A DNA stretch of 64,000 bases from Streptomyces sp. 1222.5 (GTDB lineage Bacteria > Actinomycetota > Actinomycetes > Streptomycetales > Streptomycetaceae), in the NCBI RefSeq assembly GCF_900105245.1, contig NZ_FNSZ01000001.1, positions 372,001-436,000 of the forward strand. Reading direction: 5' to 3'. The notes beneath the pieces are model-generated. The model was not told the origin of the DNA and searched no databases. It saw nothing but the letters and a program-made list of their open reading frames with translations. Positions 18,079 to 26,673 of this stretch are shown here, piece after piece (the first letter of the stretch is position 1; each line of letters starts with the position of its first letter). Both the position numbers and the translations under genes were made by a program.

Positions 18079-18702
18079 TCAACGCGGTCGGCCCGCGCGT
18101 CGACGTCGCTGCGGGCGTCGGGTGGGCATGGGTACGCCTTCGTCCGGGACCGCTGCGGGCGAGGAGAACCCGCCGGGAACGCTCGCCCGGGCGGCAGCCG
18201 GGACCTGTGCGACGGGCCGCTCGGCCGCTCGGCGTGGACGCGCGGCGCGGGCCACGACGGTGACGTGCGGGATCCGCGGGGCGCAGGCCTCGCAGACCTC
18301 TTCGACGCTCCATACCTGGCCCACCGTCGGATCGTGGCGCAGGATCAGCACCACTGCGCCGGCGCACTGGACCGTCTCGGGGTGGGCGGAGCACTGCTGG
18401 GCGCCGCAATAGCAGAAGGCATGGGGGCGGACGGTGGCCGCCTTGGCGTGAGCGGCCGCATGCCCGGCCGCGAAGGCGCGCAAGGCCGCAAGGTCGCGGG
18501 AGCGGGCCGGCATCCGGCAACCCTCCTTGCTGCACGTGACCGTGGCGGAGTGGTCGCGGTGTCCGATGAGGCGGACGGTCCAGGCCCGCCCGGGGACCCG
18601 CTCGGTGGGGGATGCGCTGTACGCGGTCGTCACAACAACGGCCGTCCATTCTTGGTCGCGAGAAAAGATGCGTCCACTATGAGTTACCCACCGAGCGAGC
18701 AT
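18079..18702 (-). CDS. Cys-rich hypothetical protein
   Basis: A 207-residue basic soluble protein of no known family. It has Cys pairs that may bind zinc: CSKEGC (about residue 57), CYCGAQQC (about 97-104), and CEAC (about 137). The middle (LRAFAAGHAAAHAKA, about 74-88) is a helix. The C-terminus is Pro/Arg-rich and probably disordered. The start is uncertain; GGAGGG lies about 12 bases before the first ATG. It lies just upstream (same strand) of the GNAT gene. Confidence 0.5.
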   Translation of the reverse strand: MLARWVTHSGRIFSRDQEWTAVVVTTAYSASPTERVPGRAWTVRLIGHRDHSATVTCSKEGCRMPARSRDLAALRAFAAGHAAAHAKAATVRPHAFCYCGAQQCSAHPETVQCAGAVVLILRHDPTVGQVWSVEEVCEACAPRIPHVTVVARAARPRRAAERPVAQVPAAARASVPGGFSSPAAVPDEGVPMPTRRPQRRRRAGRPR

Positions 18703-18748
18703 GCACCGGTTTTCCCTCCACCGCCGTGCGCGCCATCGATCCGGCGGC

Positions 18749-19087
18749 TCAGATGGTGACGCAGATCCCGTCCTCGATCACCCGGCCGTCGCGCTCCAGG
18801 CCGCCGCACACGAGCTTGGCGCCCGCCTGCTCGTAGCCGACCGCCCAGCGGTGACTCGCGGCGGAAACCTTCGAGGAGTGGAAGTTCCCCCAGTACGACC
18901 GCAGCGTTCCGGGGAGTCCGTCCCTGGTCTGCACGGTGATGTCCTGCACGAACCTGTTGTGGTGCGCCGTCATCACACAGATGTACTTGCCGCACTGGCT
19001 GTCGACCTGTGCGCTTGCCGGCGTGGTGGCGAGCAGCGAGAGGGCACATGCTGCGAGCAGCGTCGCAAGCTTCTTCATGTTGTTCAT
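18749..19087 (-). CDS. Small secreted protein
   Basis: A 112-residue exported protein starting MNNMKKLATLLAAC. The signal peptide spans residues 1 to about 27, ending TTPASAQ with an AxA-type site. The mature part has four Cys (SQCGKYICVM, KLVCGG, DGICVTI), enough for two disulfides, and a WGNFHSSKVS centre. No family recognised. Either the ATG at 19087 or the one at 19078 could be the start; an AGGG lies upstream of both. Confidence 0.65.
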   Translation of the reverse strand: MNNMKKLATLLAACALSLLATTPASAQVDSQCGKYICVMTAHHNRFVQDITVQTRDGLPGTLRSYWGNFHSSKVSAASHRWAVGYEQAGAKLVCGGLERDGRVIEDGICVTI

Positions 19088-19426
19088 GCCCTGCTGAACG
19101 ATCACATGGCTCCAAGGTGACGAGAGTCAATACGTGCGCCGCGACATCGATGACAATCCCGACGAAGGTCCTTTCCGTAGGAGTCATAGGAGGCAAAACC
19201 TCCAGCATGCTCGCCGGCTACCCGCACGGCCTCGGAAGCGACAGGACCACAGCGGTACGCGCCCCCAGCCCGGCCATGTCGCGCCCGACCGCGCGGCGAC
19301 GTCACGGAGGGCGGCAGCCCGGCGAGGGGCGCTACCTGCGATCGGTGAGACGCGCCCGTGCCCTCCGCACGCGGTCACCCGTTTCGCCGGCGGGCCCCTC
19401 CGTACACATGAACGACTGGAGTCGCC
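19088..19426. other. Intergenic region, divergent promoters expected
   Basis: About 340 bases between a minus-strand secreted-protein gene and a plus-strand membrane-protein gene. A short hairpin GGAGGcaaaaCCTCC is present near 19190. No gene recognised. Confidence 0.4.
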
Positions 19427-19885
19427 ATGAACTCCATCTCCGCCACCGACGTCACTCTGAGGGGCCTGGGAGCGTGCTGCGCCGTCGGCAATGTGGTGCT
19501 GCACGCCCTCCTCGTCCCTGATCACCTCGAGGAGAATTTCTACGTCGGCGTTCTCTTCGCCCTCGGCAGTGTCGTCATGCTCGCCGTGGCGGCGGCACTG
19601 GTGACCTTGAAACGCCCCATGATCGCGTGGCTGACCGGAGCCCTCGTCAGCTTCGGAATGATCATCGGCTTCCTGCTGTCGCGCACCGTAGGTCTGCCCG
19701 ACGGCTATTACGAATCCGGCTGGGAGCCGCCGTACGGCCCGCTTTCCTTGATCGTCGAAGGACTGTTCATCCTCGCGTTCCTCACCTGGCTGACCAACAC
19801 GCCGCCGACCGCCGACACAGCGAAACCGCCGCGGAAAGCGGACCGGGAACCGGTCGTGGCCGGGCGAAACGGTTGGTGGCGGTGA
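19427..19885 (+). CDS. Four-helix integral membrane protein
   Basis: A 152-residue membrane protein with helices at about residues 13-30, 40-60, 67-87 and 105-123, and a charged cytoplasmic-looking tail (DTAKPPRKADREPVV). No family recognised. The ATG at 19427 has GGAG 6 bases upstream. Role unknown. Confidence 0.65.
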   Translation: MNSISATDVTLRGLGACCAVGNVVLHALLVPDHLEENFYVGVLFALGSVVMLAVAAALVTLKRPMIAWLTGALVSFGMIIGFLLSRTVGLPDGYYESGWEPPYGPLSLIVEGLFILAFLTWLTNTPPTADTAKPPRKADREPVVAGRNGWWR

Positions 19886-19924
19886 TACAGCAGGCGTCTG
19901 CCGGACATGACTGCGCGGTGGGCC

Positions 19925-20162
19925 GCGGTGCGCGGCGGCGTGCCCGCTGCTTCAGCTCCTCCTCGTCGACAAACGTGAGCATCGGCTGCCCCGGTTCGCA
20001 CAACATGGTGACGGCGAACTTGGTCGGCGCGTCCGCCAGGGCGTTGCCGTCCTGGTAATGGATCACGTCGCCGCCGGGTTCCCTGAACGTCTCACCGGCC
20101 TTCACCATGCGCTCCGGCTCTGCTTCCAGTTCGAGCCGGTGCCGGGATCGCCCGGAGGCCAC
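19925..20162 (-). pseudogene. Cupin-domain protein, 5'-truncated remnant
   Basis: Minus-strand sequence encodes the C-terminal half of a small cupin: ELEAEPERMVKAGETF, REPGGDVIHYQDGN and FAVTMLCEPGQPMLTFVDEE, matching the second cupin motif and tail of cupin-2 proteins. The first metal-binding motif (HxH...E) and a proper start are missing, and the frame runs on beyond the expected end into unrelated sequence. It is a remnant rather than a working gene. Confidence 0.6.
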
Positions 20163-20251
20163 TCGGCGAGGACGGCCGGCGCACCAAAGTCACGTCAGCT
20201 GTGGCAATCCGTGCGCAGTCGCTGCCTCGTTCAGGGTTTGAACCCCGGAAG

Positions 20252-21070
20252 TCAGCTCCCCCAGTATTTCCTCAGCTGACCTTCCATGAACGGGTTCGGA
20301 CTCACACTCACTTCACCGGCGAAGGGGTAGTCGAGAACGAGGACGAGGGTAAGACTCAAGCCGACCAGCAACGCGATCGTGCCTACGAAAAGCAGCTGCA
20401 CCTTGAGGTTCTCCACCCCGTAAAGCAGGGTGACCAGCATCACGACCACCGCTCCCCCGTAGGTGAGGACCTGCAGAAGAGCGGGCAATCGTTGCGTCGC
20501 GGCCAGAATGCGGATTCTGCGCTGTGCGGTCACATCGTTCAGCCGCTCCACCGACTCGTTGTAAAAGGTCTGCTCGGAAGCGCTTTTCGGATTGTAGCCC
20601 TGGAAGACTCCGTACAAAGCCTCGAGTTTGCCCGAGGTCGCGCTGAGACTATTCCTCCCTTCACGCATGAGCGGCCATGCGTCCTCTACGACGGCGTGGA
20701 TGTATCCCCCGATGGCCACATCCAGTTTTTTCTGCACCTCATCCGGAAATGAATGCGCGTTGCGGGAAATCACAGCAAGATCTGTGGCCTCGGAAGTCAC
20801 CACTGTCTGCACTTGCTCAAGCTCGGTCCACAAGGTCACGATGACGAAAGCAAGGACGATTCCGTAGATGGCTCCAAACAGCTCGAGGACCGTGCGCGAC
20901 ACGTCGTTGGTCACGCCATGGGTCAGCTGAGGAAAAATTCGACGCGCCACCAGGCAAGCGGCGAGCGACAGAACAACAACGCCTCCCACCATGACGAGTG
21001 CGAGGCCGGCGGTGTTCAGGTTGTTCAGGAGCCAAAGTCCCACAAGGCCCACTTTACCATGCATGACCAT
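20252..21070 (-). CDS. DUF4239 (bestrophin-like) membrane protein
   Basis: A 272-residue membrane protein of the DUF4239 family. Helices lie at about residues 8-42 (two), 62-80, 202-220 and 228-250, around a large soluble middle. Family markers include NDVSRTVLELFGAIYGIVLAFVIV near residues 55-78 and RLPALLQVLTYGGAVVVM near 195-212. Relatives resemble bestrophin channels, but transport is not shown. Codon use is noticeably less G+C-rich than its neighbours, suggesting a different origin. Two in-frame ATGs (21070, 21064) are possible starts. Confidence 0.8.
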   Translation of the reverse strand: MVMHGKVGLVGLWLLNNLNTAGLALVMVGGVVVLSLAACLVARRIFPQLTHGVTNDVSRTVLELFGAIYGIVLAFVIVTLWTELEQVQTVVTSEATDLAVISRNAHSFPDEVQKKLDVAIGGYIHAVVEDAWPLMREGRNSLSATSGKLEALYGVFQGYNPKSASEQTFYNESVERLNDVTAQRRIRILAATQRLPALLQVLTYGGAVVVMLVTLLYGVENLKVQLLFVGTIALLVGLSLTLVLVLDYPFAGEVSVSPNPFMEGQLRKYWGS

Positions 21071-21476
21071 CTATTCCGGATTTCTGATGAATCCTCCACA
21101 CCCGACCCTGCTCATGGTCTGCGTGGGTAAAGTTGGGGAGCCGGACGAGTGAAATCCCCGCTATACGGGTTTTCAATCGAGGGTTCCACCTCCCCAATCT
21201 GTGGCCTGCGGGACGTCCTACCCGGACTACCTGAGGTAAATCGTGTGACCGTGCCGCCCGGGCACGCTACTTTTGGCGCATGAACGTCACTGGCCGAAGC
21301 ACCACAGCGACCGCGCGAGCGACCCGCTCGCCGGTTGCCGCCGCCTGACGTATTCCACTTCCCATCGGCGACCGGAAACGGTTTGCCGGTGGTTCCATGG
21401 CGTTCCCGCCCAGGTTCCGATGATCGTGCCGCCCGTTTCCGGTGCCTCCCCGCCGCACACGCGAAGGAGCCACCCC
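21071..21476. other. Intergenic region before the scrambled locus
   Basis: About 400 bases containing the likely promoter of the truncated alaS-like gene and of the DUF4239 gene on the other strand. GAAGGAG before 21477 is a good ribosome binding site. No other feature recognised. Confidence 0.4.
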
Positions 21477-21689
21477 ATGAACACCGATCACGTCGTCCGC
21501 ACATTCGTCGAGTACTTCGAGGAGCGCGGCCACCGCCGGATCACCGGCTCGACTCTGCTGCCGCCGCCCGGCGACCCGGTGCTGTTCACCACCTCCGGTA
21601 TGCACCCGCTCACCCCCTACCTGGAAGGGCGGCCGCACCCCCTCGGCAGGCGCCTGGTGAACGTGCAGCGCTGTCTGCGCACCACTGAC
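21477..21689 (+). pseudogene. Alanyl-tRNA-synthetase-like gene, 5' fragment
   Basis: Starts at an ATG with GAAGGAG upstream and encodes about 71 residues of the alanine-tRNA-ligase-related family: HVVRTFVEYFEERGHRRITG, PPPGDPVLFTTSGMHPLTPY and VNVQRCLRTTD. Homology stops abruptly at 21689. The next expected residues (EVGDTTHLTVFEMLGTWSLG) occur immediately downstream on the opposite strand, so the gene is broken by an inversion. Confidence 0.8.
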
Positions 21690-21752
21690 CGTCGCCGAGT
21701 GACCAGGTACCGAGCATCTCGAACACGGTCAGATGCGTGGTGTCGCCGACCT
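21690..21752 (-). pseudogene. Alanyl-tRNA-synthetase-like fragment, inverted
   Basis: On the minus strand this short piece encodes EVGDTTHLTVFEMLGTWSLG, the direct continuation of the fragment ending at 21689. On its upstream side it is fused in frame to a TPR-like piece (VGDTRE|VGDTTH), apparently through shared GAGGTCGGCGACACC-like sequence. Confidence 0.7.
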
Positions 21753-21962
21753 CACGGGTGTCTCCCACCGCGCGGGCTGCCCGAAGGGCATGTGTGTGAA
21801 CGGTCAGCGCGTCGGTGAGGTGCCCCGAGCGTTCGTAGTGCCGGTGGAGCGTGGTGGCTCCGCTGGCCCTGCGAGTGGCGGCCGAACTGGCCCTTTCACA
21901 CCCCCTGGATCCACTGGCCCAGGCGGAAGATCCCAGCCTCTCATCGGTATGACCCAGCCGGT
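21753..21962 (-). pseudogene. SARP/AfsR regulator fragment: TPR region
   Basis: Minus-strand reading gives ATTLHRHYERSGHLTDALTV and HTHALRAARAVGDTRE, a tetratricopeptide-type helix pair as found in the C-terminal part of AfsR-like regulators. Homology is clear for about 21753-21870 and weak beyond. There is no start or stop. Confidence 0.55.
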
Positions 21963-21967
21963 GAGCA

Positions 21968-22260
21968 TGGAGAGATGAGGGCGAGGAGGCGCGACTGTTC
22001 AGGCTGCTGGGCCTGCACCCAGGGCCCGACGCGGACGTGTACGCCGCCGCCGCGCTGACCGGCGGAACCGCGGAGCGCGCCCGGCGGTCCCTGGACGCCC
22101 TGTCCCGCGCGCACCTGGTGCATCGGAGCGGGCCCGGCCGTCATGCCATGCACGACCTGCTGCGCGCCTACGCCGCGGAGCTCACGAGCCGGCACGACGT
22201 GGCGGCGGAGCGTGACGCCGCCCTGACCCGCCTGCTGGACCACTGCCTGGCGGCGTCTGC
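21968..22260 (+). pseudogene. SARP/AfsR regulator fragment: winged-helix part of NB-ARC
   Basis: Plus-strand reading gives EEARLFRLLGLHPGPDADVY, ERARRSLDALSRAHLVH and HAMHDLLRAYAAEL, the standard region after the ARC domain in AfsR-like proteins. It begins and ends inside the protein, with no start codon, and meets the opposite-strand BTAD fragment at about 22258. Confidence 0.75.
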
Positions 22261-22550
22261 TCTTCCGCTGGTGGCCAGTCCGCGGATCAGCAGCACGGCG
22301 AGGGGCTCGTTCAGCGGGTGCTCCGTCAGCAAGGGCCGCAGGACGGCGGGCACTTCCTCGGACTTCCCCTGTCCCAGCAGGGCGTGGGCCCAGGCGAGCG
22401 CCGTCTCCAGACGCTCCTGTGTCCAGGCGGTACGCGTGCGCTCCGCCCACGCCCCCGGCAGCCCCGCCAACGGCACTCCGCGCCACAGTCGCAGCGCCTC
22501 TCCGAGGAGTCGGATGCGGCGTTGGTCGGGCAGATGCGGCTCGCGCGCCC
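22258..22550 (-). pseudogene. SARP/AfsR regulator fragment: bacterial transcriptional activation domain
   Basis: Minus-strand reading gives RLLGEALRLWRGVPLAGLPG, LETALAWAHALLGQGKSEEV and LRPLLTEHPLNEPLAVLLIR, diagnostic of the BTAD domain that follows the DNA-binding domain in SARP regulators. It ends at LATSGRADA, where the opposite-strand fragment begins. Confidence 0.75.
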
Positions 22551-22565
22551 GCACGACGAGCGAGC

Positions 22566-22735
22566 GGAGACGTCCTCTCCCCGGATGAGGCACTCGCGCT
22601 GCTGCGCTCCCTGATCGGACCGCGCGTCGATACGGACCGCGCGGCGGCCACCGCCCTGGCGGAACAGTGCGGGCGCCCCTGGTGGAGGAACTGCGGGACG
22701 AACGGCGGCGCCTGGACCTGCTCGACTCCGGAGAC
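22566..22735 (+). pseudogene. SARP/AfsR regulator fragment: ARC part of NB-ARC
   Basis: Plus-strand reading gives DVLSPDEALALLRSLIGPRV and AATALAEQCG, then after a small internal deletion with frame change LVEELRDERRRLDLLDSGD. This is the ARC region that should lie between the P-loop piece (now at 22918) and the winged-helix piece (now at 21968). Confidence 0.7.
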
Positions 22736-22799
22736 GGAGATCCTCCTGGAGTTGTGGCAGGAGCGCGGCGTGCCCGTGGAGCTCACCACCGAGGACACG
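22731..22799 (+). pseudogene. Alanyl-tRNA-synthetase-like fragment
   Basis: A 23-residue piece, ETEILLELWQERGVPVELTT followed by EDT, matches the segment that normally follows GPD in the same alaS-like protein. It is joined directly to the end of the ARC fragment. The roughly 115 bases after it (22800-22917) are unidentified. Confidence 0.5.
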
Positions 22800-22917
22800 C
22801 CTCTACATCGACCCTCACCCGAGCCAGGAACACGGCGACTCCAACAGCGACGCCACCACCTGGAAAGTCGGCGTCTGGCCTGGCGTTGGTGCTCAGCGGC
22901 CTCGTCGTGACTTTCCT

Positions 22918-23120
22918 GGGGCAGCAGTCGTCTCCGGAGTCGCGGGCATCGGCAAGACCGCGCTGGCGGTGCGCTGGGCCCACCAGATGCGTGACTCCTT
23001 CCCCGACGGACAGCTCTACGTCGATCTCCGGGGCTACGACCCGGACGAACCGGTCTCCGCCGCCCAGGCCCTCTCGGGCTTCCTCTCCGCCCTGGGTGTG
23101 CCCGGCCCGGAGATACCGTA
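22918..23120 (+). pseudogene. SARP/AfsR regulator fragment: P-loop of NB-ARC
   Basis: Plus-strand reading gives AVVSGVAGIGKTALAVRWAH with a complete Walker A motif, then FPDGQLYVDLRGYDPDEPV and ALSGFLSALGVPGPEIP. It stops at the junction with the minus-strand DNA-binding domain at about 23118. Confidence 0.8.
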
Positions 23121-23480
23121 ACGGAGCAAGTCGACGGCGTGTAGGTCCGCCTCCAGGACGTATCCGCCGGAGGTGCGTGCGATGCGAAGCGGCGTACCGG
23201 GTACGGCTGCCCCGTCACCGCCTGCCGTGGGCGCCACGCCGTCCGTGGATGCCGCGCCGTCGAACAGCCGCCTCAGACGGCTGATGTGGGAGTAGAGGGC
23301 CGAGCGGGCGCCGTCGGGCGCGGCGGTGTCCCAGACCCGGTCCACCAGCGTGCTCGCGGGGACCGGTCGGCCGGTGTCGGCCGCCAGCGCCGCGAGGACC
23401 GCTCGGCGACGCGGCTCCCCGATGTCGACCGCGCGCCCCGTGACGCGCAGTTCCAAGGGTCCGAGCAGGTGCAGGTTCAT
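23121..23480 (-). pseudogene. SARP/AfsR regulator fragment: N-terminal DNA-binding domain
   Basis: Intact 5' end of a SARP regulator: ATG at 23478-23480 with GAGG upstream, MNLHLLGPLELRVTGRAVDI, RRRAVLAALAADTGRPVP and YSHISRLRRLFDG form the OmpR-type winged helix. Homology ends at LHAVDLLRY. The BTAD domain that should follow lies 600 bases away on the same strand, separated by inverted pieces. Confidence 0.75.
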
Positions 23481-23794
23481 CGCGCCTCACGCGGGAGGGA
23501 GGAGGGAACGGGCTTCACGCGGTGGGGTGTTCGTCCGCCGGGCAGGGCCGGCATGCCCTCAGTCCTCCGTCGTTCGCTCCGGGGCCGCCGGCCGGGCAGC
23601 CGTCACAAGGTTTCCGCAAGGTTCACCGTAGATCCTCACCTCACATGCCGTCAGGCGGATCGCGGCAAGCACCGCGTGCAGGGGGAACACCGACGTCCGC
23701 TCCCGGAGCCTTCCCGGGAGCGGCGTGTCCGCCCGCCCCGCCGGCAGTCGCGTCAGACGTGACCAACCCGACGCAACAAGAGAATGGAATTGTC
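23481..23794. other. Intergenic region, divergent promoters expected
   Basis: About 310 bases between the start of the SARP fragment (minus) and the secreted-protein gene (plus). No gene recognised. Confidence 0.4.
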
Positions 23795-24274
23795 ATGCGC
23801 AAGATAATGTCCCGAGCCAACCGGACGGCCGTCGCCGTCGTCGCGACCGCCTTCATGGCGTCCGGAGCGGTCGTCGCGGGGGCGACGACCGCCTCCGCGG
23901 ACGGCTGTGTGGGTCCCCTGTGCGGCGCGGTGAAGAACCGGACCGGCGAGACGATGCACTACACGATGAGTCTCGGCGAGGGCCCGCACTACTGCGACGT
24001 GTGGAACTGGGGCGGCGGCACCGGGAGCGAGTTCAAGCACGCGAAGTGCAAGCAGGAGTCGTTCGGCAACGGAACGCGGGGCGGCAACGGCACCGGCAAG
24101 GACGTCGACGCCTTCACGTTCGCCACGCACGGCTACCACGAGCGGTTCTCGCGGGTCGGCACCTGGCACTGGCGGGCCAAGGGGGTCTGGACGAAGATCC
24201 GCAGCGGGGAGATCGGCGACTGCGGCATCGGCGACCACAACGAGGTCTGGTGCACCGTACTCGTGCAGGCCTGA
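23795..24274 (+). CDS. Secreted hypothetical protein, 159 aa
   Basis: An exported protein beginning MRKIMSRANRTAVAVVATAF with a Sec signal peptide cleaved after TTASA (about residue 36). The mature part is Gly/Trp/Lys-rich with at least five Cys (DGCVGPLC, HYCDVW, AKCKQE, GDCGIG, VWCTV) and probably forms a disulfide-rich compact domain. No family recognised. The ATG at 23795 is chosen because the signal peptide begins there. A strong hairpin terminator follows the stop. Confidence 0.7.
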   Translation: MRKIMSRANRTAVAVVATAFMASGAVVAGATTASADGCVGPLCGAVKNRTGETMHYTMSLGEGPHYCDVWNWGGGTGSEFKHAKCKQESFGNGTRGGNGTGKDVDAFTFATHGYHERFSRVGTWHWRAKGVWTKIRSGEIGDCGIGDHNEVWCTVLVQA

Positions 24275-24303
24275 GGGGAGCCGCTGGTAGTCGGGCATTC
24301 CCA

Positions 24304-24337
24304 GGAAGGCGGCGGCACGCGTGTGCCGCCGCCTTCC
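24304..24337 (+). terminator. Perfect hairpin terminator
   Basis: A perfect 15-base stem GGAAGGCGGCGGCAC (24304-24318) with its complement at 24323-24337 and a GCGT loop, 29 bases after the secreted-protein stop codon. No U-tract, as usual in Streptomyces. Confidence 0.8.
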
Positions 24338-24550
24338 GGCGGGACCGGCCTCCGCGGCCCGCGCCCACCCCACGACGGCGCCGACGCGTCGAGGCATCTC
24401 ACGCGGCGAGCCCCCTTACGGAGTGTCAACGGCCGACTACGCACGCGCACGCATCGGGCAGTCGGCCGACGGGCGCCGCACGCTTCCGGCCGGCCCTCCC
24501 CTCCCCCGACCTGAACCGGTCACCGGACCGGGCTATTCTGGCCGGCATAC

Positions 24551-24627
24551 CTGGACACGGGGTGCCCCTGCACGGGGGCTGAGATCACACCCGTTGAACC
24601 TGAACCAGTTAGGACTGGCGGAGGGAT
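24551..24627 (+). promoter_or_regulatory. TPP riboswitch (THI element)
   Basis: Contains the conserved TPP-aptamer blocks in order: ACACGGGGTGCCC, CTGAGATCACACCCG, TTGAACCTGAACCAGTTAG and GGCGGAGGGATG. The GGAGGG at 24620-24625 at the 3' edge of the aptamer is also the ribosome binding site of the gene starting at 24633, so ligand binding probably blocks translation start. Thiamin pyrophosphate should lower expression of the permease. Confidence 0.9.
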
Positions 24628-24632
24628 GTCGT

Positions 24633-26033
24633 ATGTCGTTGCCGTATGCCCATGAAGAGACGGCCGTCGCCGAGTCGCGGGGTGTCTTCGACGGCCGGAT
24701 GCCGACCGCCCCCGGAGATCTGCGAGTGGAGGCGCGCGGCATCGCGCCGGTGCCCGAGGACGCTCGCTACGGCAGCCCCCGCCGGCTGTTCACCGTGTGG
24801 TTCGCCCCCAATCTGACGATGACCGGCGTCTTCACCGGTACGGTCGGCGCGGCCCTCGGACTGGACTTCGCCACCGCGCTGCTCGCCGTGGTGCTCGGCA
24901 CCGTGCTCGGCGCGGTGCCCACGGCCTACCTGGGAACCTGGGGCAGCCGGACCGGGGCGGGCCAACTCCCGCTGGCGAGGCTGGCCTTCGGACGGGCCGT
25001 GGCTCTGCCGGGCACCCTGCAGTGGCTGTCCTCCATCGCCTGGGACGCCCTGATAGGCCTGTTCGGGGGCGACGCGCTGGCCCAGCTGTTCGGCTGGCCG
25101 TTCTGGCTGGGCGTCCTGGTGATGCTCATGGCCCAAGGGGCGCTCGGCGTGATCGGGTACGAGGCGATCCACCGCCTGCAGACGGTGATGACCTTCGCGC
25201 TCGCCGCCTCGCTCGTCGCGTTGGCGGTGAAGCTCGTGCACGGCACCCAGCCCGCGACGGCCGCGACCGTGCACGGCGCCGACCAGGCGGGAGCGTTCGT
25301 GCTGACCTGCACCATCGCCTTGAGTCTCGCGCTCTCGTGGGCCCCGTACGCCAGTGACTTCAGCCGCTACCTGCCCCGCACGGCGTCGCGTTCCAGCATG
25401 TTCTGGTGCACCCTGCTCGGTGTCAGCGTGTCCTTCGTCGCCGTGCAGGCGCTCGGTCTGTGGGGCGCCGCTGAGTTCACCGACCAGACCGCCCGCGGTG
25501 TCGACCATCTGCTCGGCGGCGGCGCGCTCGGCGCGTTCGGACTCCTCGCGGTCGCCGTCGCGGCCCTGTGCAGCAACGCCATGAACGACTACAGCGGGTC
25601 GCTGGCGCTGCAGACGATCGGAGTGCGGCTTCCGCGGCCGGTCGCCGCCGCGCTCGCCGCGGCGCTCGGCTTCCCGCTCGTGCTGTGGATGCACGCCGCT
25701 GACACCACTGCCCGCTTCCAGAACGTGCTGTTGTTCGTCGGCTACTGGATCCCCGCGTTCGTCGCGATCGTGATCGTCGACTGGGTGGCCCGCGCACGGG
25801 CGCGCGGCGACCGCCCGGTCGACCTGGCGGAGGAGGAAGCCGCGCCGCAGCCGTGGTGGCCCGCCGTCACCGCGTTCGTCGTCGGTTTCGCCGTGGCGGT
25901 GCCGTTCATGAGCACCAGCCTGTACGTGGGTCCGGTCGCCCAGGCCCTGCACAGCGCCGACCTCGCCTACCCCGTCGCGTTCCTCGCGGCGCTGCTCGTC
26001 TATGCGCCGTTGCGGGTACGACGCCGGTCCTGA
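24633..26033 (+). CDS. NCS1-family permease, probable thiamin-precursor (HMP) transporter, CytX-like
   Basis: A 466-residue permease with about 12 transmembrane helices of the purine/cytosine permease (NCS1) family. Markers are VWFAPNLTMTGVFTGTVGAA (about 54-73), IAWDALIGLFGGDALAQLFG and SWAPYASDFSRYLPRTASRS (about 244-263), NDYSGSLALQTIGVRL (about 320). The TPP riboswitch directly upstream indicates import of a thiamin precursor, most likely hydroxymethylpyrimidine, as for CytX; substrate is inferred from regulation. GGAGGG seven bases before the ATG lies inside the riboswitch. Confidence 0.85.
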   Translation: MSLPYAHEETAVAESRGVFDGRMPTAPGDLRVEARGIAPVPEDARYGSPRRLFTVWFAPNLTMTGVFTGTVGAALGLDFATALLAVVLGTVLGAVPTAYLGTWGSRTGAGQLPLARLAFGRAVALPGTLQWLSSIAWDALIGLFGGDALAQLFGWPFWLGVLVMLMAQGALGVIGYEAIHRLQTVMTFALAASLVALAVKLVHGTQPATAATVHGADQAGAFVLTCTIALSLALSWAPYASDFSRYLPRTASRSSMFWCTLLGVSVSFVAVQALGLWGAAEFTDQTARGVDHLLGGGALGAFGLLAVAVAALCSNAMNDYSGSLALQTIGVRLPRPVAAALAAALGFPLVLWMHAADTTARFQNVLLFVGYWIPAFVAIVIVDWVARARARGDRPVDLAEEEAAPQPWWPAVTAFVVGFAVAVPFMSTSLYVGPVAQALHSADLAYPVAFLAALLVYAPLRVRRRS

Positions 26034-26109
26034 CCCGCGCCCGCTCCTCCTGGGGGAGTTGCCTGCCCCTGCTGGGCGGATCGTGTGCGGTGGCGTTCCG
26101 GGACTCGGC

Positions 26110-26673
26110 TCAGCGCGTCACTCGGTGGCGGAGGTAGACGACTCGCGAACTGAAGGTGCGGGTCTCGACGAGTTCGAGATCCACGCGGCGCTCGTGCCGG
26201 GGGAAGAACGGGATGCCACCGCCGAGGAGCACCGGGTAGACCAGCGTCCGGTACTCGTCGATCAGATCCAGCGCGGCCGCCTCGGCGGCGAGGGCGGCGC
26301 CGCCGATCGCGATGTCGCCCTCCCCCGGCTCGGCGCGCAACCGCTCGATCTCCTGCGTCAAGCCGCCGGAAGCGAGCCGGGCATGGCCCTCGACCTCCGA
26401 CAGCCTGGTGGAGAACACCACTTTGGGGAGCTGCTTCCAGAGCGCCGCCCATTCGAGCTTCGAGTCGTCGAGCGACGGGTCCTGATCGGCGGTCTCCCAG
26501 TACAGCATCGTCTCGTACAACCGTCGTCCCAGGAGGTGGACGCCGACGTCTCGTACCCTGTCGATCCAGGAGCGAAAGATCTCCTCGTCGGGCACCGTCC
26601 ACTCGACGCTGCCGTCCGGTCCCACGATGTAGCCGTCGAGCGAGACGCTCATCGAATAGGTCACTCTGCGCAT
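26110..26673 (-). CDS. Dihydrofolate reductase family protein (RibD C-terminal-like)
   Basis: A 187-residue protein starting MRRVTYSMSVSLDGYIVGPD, the classic start of the RibD-C/DHFR-like family. Other markers are HLLGRRLYETMLYWET (about 46-61), KVVFSTRL, a GDIAIGGAALAAE block (about 130) and LVYPVLLGGGIPFF. Family members use NADPH to reduce pteridine-like or nitro substrates, but many have unknown roles. AGGAGG lies nine bases before the ATG at 26671-26673. Confidence 0.85.
   Translation of the reverse strand: MRRVTYSMSVSLDGYIVGPDGSVEWTVPDEEIFRSWIDRVRDVGVHLLGRRLYETMLYWETADQDPSLDDSKLEWAALWKQLPKVVFSTRLSEVEGHARLASGGLTQEIERLRAEPGEGDIAIGGAALAAEAAALDLIDEYRTLVYPVLLGGGIPFFPRHERRVDLELVETRTFSSRVVYLRHRVTR

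Noticed and set aside
19185..19210. Short hairpin GGAGGcaaaaCCTCC as a terminator
   Set aside because: Only a five-base stem, and it sits between divergent genes, where a terminator is not expected.
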